A DNA stretch of 64,000 bases, taken from positions 85,052,964 to 85,116,963 of the forward strand of contig CM057228.1 of the NCBI GenBank assembly GCA_029891385.1, given 5' to 3'. Made by a program: the position numbers and the translations under genes. The stretch's first letter is position 1. Every line of letters begins with the position of its first letter. The DNA comes from Erythroxylum novogranatense. Its lineage: Eukaryota; Streptophyta; Magnoliopsida; Malpighiales; Erythroxylaceae. Positions 57,111-64,000 of the stretch are shown piece after piece. The notes beneath the pieces are model-generated. The model ran no database searches, had not been told where the DNA came from, and saw only the letters and a program-made list of their open reading frames with translations.

Positions 57111-58516
57111 AACTTTGCTTAATGATGTTCTTACAACTCTTGCCTTTTACTACTTAAGTTCCTTTCACTAACTCTTTAAGAAGAAATCTATCAATGGTTC
57201 TACTAAAATAGCAAGCACAAATGGAGTTTATAACTTTAAGTTAATAAAATCAACAAGGGAAAACTAAGGAAGCAAACAAAAGCAATAAGAAAGAAAAAAG
57301 AAAGTGAACAAAATTAACAAGAAAGAACAAAGGAAGTGAAATCAATGAGAAGGTGTCAAAGATTAAATGAAACTAAAAATCCTTTTATATGGAAGACTTT
57401 ACGATCGGGTTGCACAATATATGATATTTAGGTTTCAATGTAGACTTTTGATTATGAATTTTTTATTTTATGTATATAATATATAAATAAACTAAAAACA
57501 CAAGAGAAAAGTAAATGAAGCAACTTTGATTGAAGAAAATGCACAAATTGAATGTTGAATTGAAAATAATTGCAAAAAAGAAAGAATTGGATAGCATGGA
57601 TAATGAATGAAAAAATCACAAATAAGAAAAAAAAAACTTAAAGAATATATATCATCTTATTTCTAGAGCTAATGCTAACCTTCGGTTAAAAATCACCTAA
57701 AAATCAAATCAGAAGGAATTAGAAATAATAAGACCATTATCAAATCAATCAAAGAAACTCAACCATAAAATAAACTAGAACACTTAATTTTATAAGTCTG
57801 AAGCTTGTCTAAATACCACCATGGTGTTGTTAGCTTCTAAAACCTTACAAATGCACAACAAAGATGAGTCCAATGTTAGTTACAAGTATCATATTGGTCC
57901 TAGTTTAATTATGTTTCACAAACCACCTGAATCAAGTGCAAGATCGACATTAGACACTAACATAACTTTGGCACAAGACATTAACATAACACTGGTGCCA
58001 GGTATATTTTGTTTCCTCATTCTTCAATTTCCTTCAAGGCCTGTTTTTTATATGCTAAGCATATTCTATCCTTAAATGTAGAAAAGTGATCAATCTTAAC
58101 AAAGCATGTGATTTATTTTGAATTGTCTCCTTTTCTTATGTCTCTATGATTAACCATTATAAAGTTACTTTCATGTATTTGATCTTTACCCTAGTCATTA
58201 AACCTCTAATTTCGTGGAAAAGATTTAAAAATACGGTGTGATTGAATTAGGCCAAAAACTTAGAGTTAATATTATTATTTAAATGTCTCTTCTTGTGCAT
58301 TAAAAAAGATAGTAACACTTAATTAGTATATTAATCTTTTTGGGCAAGATAAGTTCGCTAATCTATTTTATAATTATAACTTTGTCAGTTAAAGTTGGAT
58401 GGCAATGTTCGACCCAAAAATTAGTAACAAACCTTGAACTTGGCACAAGACACATGGCTCAAACTCGAGCCTGAACATGATCGAGCTTGAGCTACTTGAA
58501 ACTTGATCGAACTTTA
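57111..58516. repeat. Decayed repeat; part shared with 41530-42190
   Basis: 57665-57950 resembles 41530-42190 in the same order of blocks (see there). From 58430 the CTCGAG-rich dispersed repeat begins (AAACTCGAGCCTGAACATGA, GATCGAGCTTGAGC) and is interrupted by the CACTA element at 58517. No gene is seen. Confidence 0.5.
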
Positions 58517-59945
58517 TACTACAAGAAAAATAAACTTTAACGACGGAATTTACCGACAGAATTTGTACATATTCCGTCGGTAAGCTTATTTAGCGACGAA
58601 ATTTATTCACGAAAAAAGGCGTTTAGATATGGCCGTTGCTAAATTTAACGACGTACATTTTCCGTTGCTAAATTTACCGACGGAATTACCGACGGTAAAA
58701 ATTTTCGTCGGTAAATTTGTCGACAGTTTTTTTGTTCAGTCGCTAAATTTTTCTATCAGAAAATTAGCAATGGAATTGTAATTCCGTCGGTAATTAGCGA
58801 CGGAAAAAATTCCGTCGGTAAAATCCGATATATTTACCAACGGAATTTTTTTTAAATCAGAATTTGTCAAAATTATTTTTAAAATTTATCTCAAACTGTT
58901 TAGTTTCTCTGAAGCCACCATAGAGAGAACTTCATTATTTCAAGTAAAAGAATTAAAATATTAAAATTCATACTAAAACAAAACTGAAAATAAAGAACGA
59001 AATTATTTTTCAAATAACAAACATTTCATCAAATACCTTACATGCATCGAAATTTATGAACACATCACAACTAAAATCACGTCTTGTCCTTCTATTACTA
59101 ACATTTATACTTTAAAGTTGTTTTCCAATAATAAAATACACAAATAAACGAAAGTAATAAATACTCAAATTAACTTTCATCTAATATATGAAAACACAAG
59201 ACAAGAGTTGCAAAATACCTCTACTAGAAGGACACGATGACAATAATAGGAGAAGATAACATCGTCGAGCGTAAAAGAAGTCCACAATGAGAAATGGGCT
59301 CAAGAAACCAAGAGAAGATATAGAAAGAAGGAAGAAGAAGAAAGGAAAAGAATATAGAAGTGGGAGGGAGATGTCGGGTGAGTTTATATTTAAAAAGAAT
59401 TTACCGACGGAAATTTCCGTTGGTAAATTTAAAAAAATTTTATACCGCCAATAATTCCCGCCCTTTTACCGACGGAAAGAAAATTTCCTTCGCTAAATTA
59501 ATTTACCAACGGAATTTACTTCCGTAGGTAAATTCAAAATTTTTGATTCCGCCAAAAATTTCCTCCATTTTTAGCGATTTTAACGTATCTGGTTGCTAAA
59601 TTCGCTAACTTTAACGCCATTTAATTCCTCCAAATTTAGCGACAAGTATTAGTATCGTCGCTAAATTACTCAATTTTAGCGACGGAAATATGCTTTCCGT
59701 CGGTAATTAATTACCGACGGCTATATTTTCCGTCGGTAATTAATTACCGACGGCTATATTTTCCGTCGCTAATTTCCGTCCCTAATTTTACCGCGATAAA
59801 TTCCCTCCAAATTTAGCGACGAATATTATTTCTGTCGGTAAATCACTCAATTTTAGCGACGGAAAGTATATTTTCGTCGCTAATTGCCTACGAAAATGTT
59901 TCCGTTGCTAAATTTCCGTCGCTAATTTGCATTTTTCTTGTAGTG
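58517..59945. mobile_element. Non-autonomous CACTA element, complete
   Basis: The left end reads TACTACAAGAAAAAT (first C changed to T), the right end ATTTTTCTTGTAGTG, exact inverted partners apart from that base. TTA flanks both sides (58514-58516 and 59946-59948), the 3-bp target duplication of CACTA transposons. The outer 340 and 560 bp are packed with the words TTACCGACGGAAA, TTAGCGACGGAA and their complements, i.e. subterminal repeats where transposase binds. The 1,429-bp element has no transposase; the centre (58860-59390) is unrelated AT-rich sequence with a purine run (59320-59350). Confidence 0.88.
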
Positions 59946-60064
59946 TTAGCTCTGTCCCATTTTTATTATTCTTAATTTAAAATTTAAAGAATGATGTTGT
60001 TTTGAAACTTTTGAGCTTTAATTTAACTTGAGCAGCACAAGTCTAAAGTCTAAAAATTTTATTT

Positions 60065-60200
60065 AAAAAAATCTAACTCAAATCTCATTCAAATTGAATC
60101 AAATTTATTGACCTAAGGAGGTGGATGAGGCTAAAAAAATCTAACTCAAATCTCATTCAAATTGAATCAAATTTACTGACCTAAGGAGGTGGATCAGGCT
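60065..60200. repeat. Tandem duplication, two 68-bp units
   Basis: AAAAAAATCTAACTCAAATC starts at 60065 and again at 60133; the units differ by only a few bases (TTTATTGAC/TTTACTGAC, GATGAGG/GATCAGG). Confidence 0.85.
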
Positions 60201-60556
60201 TAATTACCAAGCCTAGTCAAAATATACCTCATTCAAATATAAATCCTTTGAAAAAGTCGTGGTCCACTGAAAATTCTGAGAAAAATTTTCTATAGTATTT
60301 ATTGTTTCATTACTAAAAACGAAAGAAAAAAGTCATGTGCAGTCGTAAATGATGGTGACTCAGCCTGCCATCAGCCAATGACCTAACAGGCTCCGAAAAT
60401 TGGGCAACTTTGCATGGAAGGATCATTCCTTTTAACTTTCCACCCACCATTTAATTATTATTCCACCGGCGGAAACTGCAGTGTGAGTAACCTCAGAAGC
60501 TCCCAAGAACTATCTTTTCAACAACTTGAGCCTACCACGAACTCCCTCGTATATTC

Positions 60557-60564
60557 ATATATAT
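60557..60564 (+). promoter_or_regulatory. Candidate TATA box of the C2-domain gene
   Basis: TATATATA about 93 bp before the ATG, in a GC-richer neighbourhood, at a fitting distance for a short 5' UTR. A TGACTCAG word (bZIP-like) lies at about 60356. Confidence 0.5.
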
Positions 60565-60656
60565 ACTATGCATAGATTCCTCTATTTTCTTACTTCAGAT
60601 ATTAGTCGATATAACTGTTCATATAATCAGCTACTCTTGAAATACTAGAGATATCA

Positions 60657-61187
60657 ATGGAGGTCATAGTCTTATCAGCACAAGGTCTCAAGAGCACATC
60701 TTCAGGCCCTTTCTCTCGCCGGCTCAGATCTTTCGCCACCGTCACCACGTACCCACTAGTCCCATGCAACCGTGACGACAAGTGCACGAGTCAGACTAGG
60801 GTTGACGATGAAGGAGGAGTAAATCCAACTTGGGGCGATAAGTTTCATGTCCCTATCGACACTTCTTTTCTTGCAAACAGATATTCTTCCATCTATATTC
60901 AACTGTACACCAAAAGGCTCATTACCGGACGAATCCAACTGGGTTGGTGTCAGATTCCAGTCACGGACATTAGGCTTGGGCCGGAGGGCTCAATAAAATA
61001 TCTGAGTTACCGGCTGAGGGCCAGAGACGGTACTAGGTGTGAAGGGATAGTGAATGTGGGAATCAGGCTATTAACAGCATTAGAACCGGTTGAACGTCAT
61101 AGATTGTCGATGGATTCGGATCAAAAAGCCTCCGATGCTTGTCAAACCGTGATTGGCATACCGGTGACAACGTTTTCCCTCATATGA
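60657..61187 (+). CDS. C2-domain protein, BON1-associated-protein-like
   Basis: One intronless frame of 176 codons, starting at an ATG with A at -3 (TCAATGG). A single C2 fold covers about residues 1-138: first strand MEVIVLSAQGL, the NPTWGDKF block (56-63), YIQLYTKR (80-87), IPVTDI (100-105), LSYRLR (116-121) and GIVNVGIRL (130-138). The IPVTD...LSYRLRD..G..GIVN order is that of plant BAP1/BAP2 proteins, which bind the copine BON1 at membranes and restrain cell death and defence; SRC2-like proteins are the alternative. The C-terminal tail (140-176) has no domain. The usual calcium-binding aspartates are only partly present, so calcium binding is open. No defect is seen. Confidence 0.85.
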   Translation: MEVIVLSAQGLKSTSSGPFSRRLRSFATVTTYPLVPCNRDDKCTSQTRVDDEGGVNPTWGDKFHVPIDTSFLANRYSSIYIQLYTKRLITGRIQLGWCQIPVTDIRLGPEGSIKYLSYRLRARDGTRCEGIVNVGIRLLTALEPVERHRLSMDSDQKASDACQTVIGIPVTTFSLI

Positions 61188-61445
61188 GCATTTGTCAATG
61201 AGAGATTCCGCATATTTATGGATCACAGATCACAGTACTTCAACTCAAAATTGAACTGTAAGTTTACTGCCAAAGATTTAAATATGAAGTTACGGATGAA
61301 TATGCTGTAATTCAAATTATTATATATATATAAATATTCAAATCCTATTTTAAGTATAAACATTTCACAGTTCATCTACTTATCTGAACTTTAAAACGAC
61401 TTCATTTTCAAAACTTTAGTTAAGGGTAGAAGAGCCCGTTCATTT

Positions 61446-61730
61446 GGAGGCGATCACTGTCAATTTTCTCTGTCTATTCGTAATTTTGTATAAAGTCATC
61501 CACTCATGCGACTTTCGCGTGAGTGGATATTTCGGATCAAAAATGGATGAATGACGAGCATCAAATGAGGAGATTTGAGGGTTAGAGGCGATCTCGATCA
61601 TTTCTCTCATCTCGTCTATTCTCGTTTGTATAGAGTAAAGCCATCTACTCATGTGAGATTACATAAATGGATGGCTGGATGTAAAATCGTAATGAATAGG
61701 ACGAGAAAATGATGAAAGATTTGAGGGTTC
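61446..61730. repeat. Diverged tandem duplication (about 140 bp) with a hairpin
   Basis: Copy 1 (61446-61584) and copy 2 (61585-61730) share, in order, AGGCGATC, TTTCTCT..TC.TCTATTC, TAAAG.CATC.ACTCATG and GATTTGAGGGTT. Copy 1 contains an inverted repeat with 14-base arms (61498-61511 and 61515-61528, one mismatch) around a 3-base loop; copy 2 lacks the second arm. Confidence 0.7.
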
Positions 61731-61735
61731 CGCTG

Positions 61736-64000
61736 AAATGTTTTTTAAAAAAGAAGTCCTTTGAAGCCAAAACGTCAGTTGGCAGGTTTGAATAAGTCAA
61801 AAGGGCTCAAGCCACGTGTACTTTACAATCAGACCATCAGTTTCCGTTTTTTTTTTTTTTCTCGTTGCTTGACATTTCTTAGAAGGAAACCGGTTAGAAC
61901 AAACGGGATAAAGTATTATTATTATTATTGAATACAGGTTATAAATATAAATCTCAAATAGATTTACATCTTTAGAGGCCAAATTCCACTCCATAATTTA
62001 ATTGGTTTTAACGTCAAACCTGTGTGATGTCGTAAAGATATCATGTTACTCAAAAAAAAGCAATGCACATTTGTAAGAATTTCAGCGTATTCAAAGCAAA
62101 TTGAAACACAATTCAACTTTTTAAATTTGGTTTAATCATATAATTATTTAAAGAAATTCTCTATCCTACAAATATTTAGATGTATATGCTAAAATTTATG
62201 AGATAAATATACATTAAAAATAAAACTATAATAAGATTATAATAATAAAATTTATATTACATCTATGTCTTATTCCTAAATTGTTCTAGTTTTTGTTATA
62301 TTAATAGATAAATATTAATACACCATATAAGGATCAAAACATTTTATATTTTTTATTAAAGAAATAGTCAATTTCATAAAATTAATATACTTAAACAAAC
62401 GTGTAAATTCTTAGTAGATAACAAGTTCACTTAATTAACCTCATATGAGAATTATATTTTGAACATTACTTATATATTTATGAAAATTCTTATCACAATA
62501 ATTGTATAAGTAATCGTTTGACTTAAAATTCTCAAAATTATATCATATTTGAATTGTTATATTTTAATATTACTTATGATCATTTCTAATCATAGGTACC
62601 CTAGTTGATACTCATTGAATATAGTATAAATGGAAGTAGTTGAGTAATTAATATAAGATTTATCATCCTCAAGTAATTAGGAAGAATATTATTTTTGATT
62701 AGTATTGATTTTATAAATCTTTGGTCAAGTTGGAATGAAACTTTGAAAATATTTTTCAAATGTCATTACTTGAATCAATTACTAATAGTGAAGTATTTCC
62801 ATATTGGACTTAAATAAAGTAAATATTATTTCCATACTTTATGCCTAATCGAATATTACATGGTGAAAGAAATGATTATACAAAAAATATATACATAGAA
62901 AGATTCGTTATAATCACTTTAATATTTTTAAATATTTGAGTAATCATAATGTGTTATTAGATGTGAATCTTAATCTATGAATCTAAATTGTCTAATTAGA
63001 AAATTAAAGATAAAATAAAAATTTATTTTATCAAATTCTAAATATAATATAGGGTTATAAGCTATATCTATTCCTAACATATTTGAAAATCTTATGGATC
63101 ACACACAAAGAACTAGTTAAAGAAAGGCAAATTTTATAATTAAGTTGGAATTTATTATAAAATTTGAGAATAATTTATTTTAGTTAGAATTAACTGTAAT
63201 TTTAAATTAGAGTTTATTTAAAAGTAAAATTTAATTTTAATTAAATTACTACAAAGCCTATTGTAAATAGGTTAAGCTTTAAGGAACAAACATTTCTTGT
63301 TTAATTATCTATGTAATAATTACAAAATTTTATGAACTCGTGAATATTATTGGAGATTGAATAATTGTATAACTATAGTAATTGAGATGAGCTAAATTTA
63401 GAAATAATTTAAGAGAAATGCCAAAAAAAAGGATCAAATTTTACGTTATGTTGCGAATTTTTACAATTTATACTTTTTTATGTTTTTATGTTAATTATTT
63501 CTATATAATTTAAATAATTTTAACTTTTCATAAATCAAAATAAAATGTTCTATATTTATTCAGGGTAATATACTGCCTGATGCGAGTTTAATTCTATAAT
63601 TATTATCGATCAAAACTCTGGAATTAAAATTTCAAACCCTAATTCCTAAAATCACATTACATCTGTTTCATGAATAATTTTATAAACCCAAAAATAGATT
63701 TGTAAATTGTAACTGATTAATTTTAATTTGAAAAGTTCAGAATCCCGTTTTTCAATTTAGAGTTTATAACCTAAACCTTCAATTCGTAGCCACCTCTTAT
63801 TTTTGAAAAGTTCATGCCTGGTTTATGAGACCCAGATCAACCATAATTATTTTGGAGTTGTGCGATTCTTGGCAATTGTTTTTGTGGTTACTGGAGAAAA
63901 TAAATTGTCTTAAACTGCGGTGGGCTGAAAATAGAGAGTGGGTCGTATTGGAAAATGGCCGACGATGAGGATCATGTTTGCTCCTTGATTTAGCGTCCAG
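61736..64000. other. AT-rich gene-free region to the right edge
   Basis: No reading frame or RNA gene can be supported. From about 62060 to 63540 the DNA is very AT-rich. The last 400 bp are less so and include a short ATG frame (63955-63993, 12 codons, MADDEDHVCSLI) that closes with TAG; this may be the edge of a gene outside the window, but nothing shows it. Confidence 0.4.

Noticed and set aside
57821..58075. 84-codon frame (+) starting MVLLASKTL
   Set aside because: It lies in the decayed repeat shared with 41530-42190, where the frame is not kept; no domain.
63955..63993. Short ATG frame near the right edge (MADDEDHVCSLI)
   Set aside because: Only 12 codons before a stop and no splice donor in a convincing position.

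Overview
This is plant nuclear DNA, most likely from a eudicot. The evidence is intron-containing genes of plant-specific families (a CASP-like membrane protein, a BAP/C2 protein, an organellar DEAD-box helicase), plant LTR-retrotransposon lineages (Tekay-like and Tat-like Ty3/gypsy, SIRE-like Ty1/copia), an L1-type LINE, and CACTA elements whose ends read CACTACAAGAAAA. I cannot name the species. There are no bacterial, organellar, CRISPR or tRNA genes that I can support.

Layout. (a) 1-3802: the 5' end of a Ty3/gypsy element on the minus strand that runs off the left edge (gag, PBS, LTR). (b) 3841-5071: two dead gene fragments, an LRR receptor-like gene and the 3' part of a ribosomal protein eS8 gene, followed by an orphan CACTA terminus ending at 5794. 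(c) 6823-14092: the gene island. It holds a nine-exon UDP-glucose 4-epimerase gene (+), a three-exon CASP-like gene (+) and a convergent DEAD-box helicase of the RH47/ISE1 type (-). (d) 15368-15568: an orphan first exon of fumarylacetoacetase. (e) About 18.0-18.65 kb: a TTAATTAA-type AT array. (f) About 18.88-36.65 kb: one L1 LINE (-) split by two later insertions, each with a perfect 5-bp target duplication: a non-autonomous Tekay-like LTR element at 19269-28367 (CCCCA) and a solo LTR at 30728-34452 (TTTAT). (g) 37.0-41.16 kb: a Tat-like element (+) with a tRNA-Asp-type PBS and no recognisable coding region or 3' LTR. (h) 43237-52296: a SIRE-like copia element (-) with both LTRs and decayed gag, pol and env-like reading frames. 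(i) 52.3-58.5 kb: heavily decayed repeats, including gypsy integrase and gag remnants. (j) 58517-59945: a complete non-autonomous CACTA element with TTA duplications. (k) 60657-61187: an intronless C2-domain (BON1-associated-protein-like) gene. (l) 61.2-64 kb: AT-rich sequence without a gene I can support.

The five intact or near-intact host genes do not form a pathway. UGE acts in nucleotide-sugar supply for the cell wall, the CASP-like protein in membrane scaffolding, the helicase in organellar RNA metabolism, and the C2 protein probably in membrane-linked defence or cell-death control. The rest, well over half of the window, is nested and decayed transposable elements.

The most unusual signal is a GC-rich decamer (CGYCGCGRCG in either reading) repeated at mostly 20-27 bp spacing inside the LTRs of several gypsy families that otherwise look different (3076, 21028, 27265, 32611, 37295, and in the Tat interior at 39946). 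A different core word is repeated at nearly the same spacing in the copia LTRs (43955 and 51967). All positions were read by eye; no alignment or database search was run.
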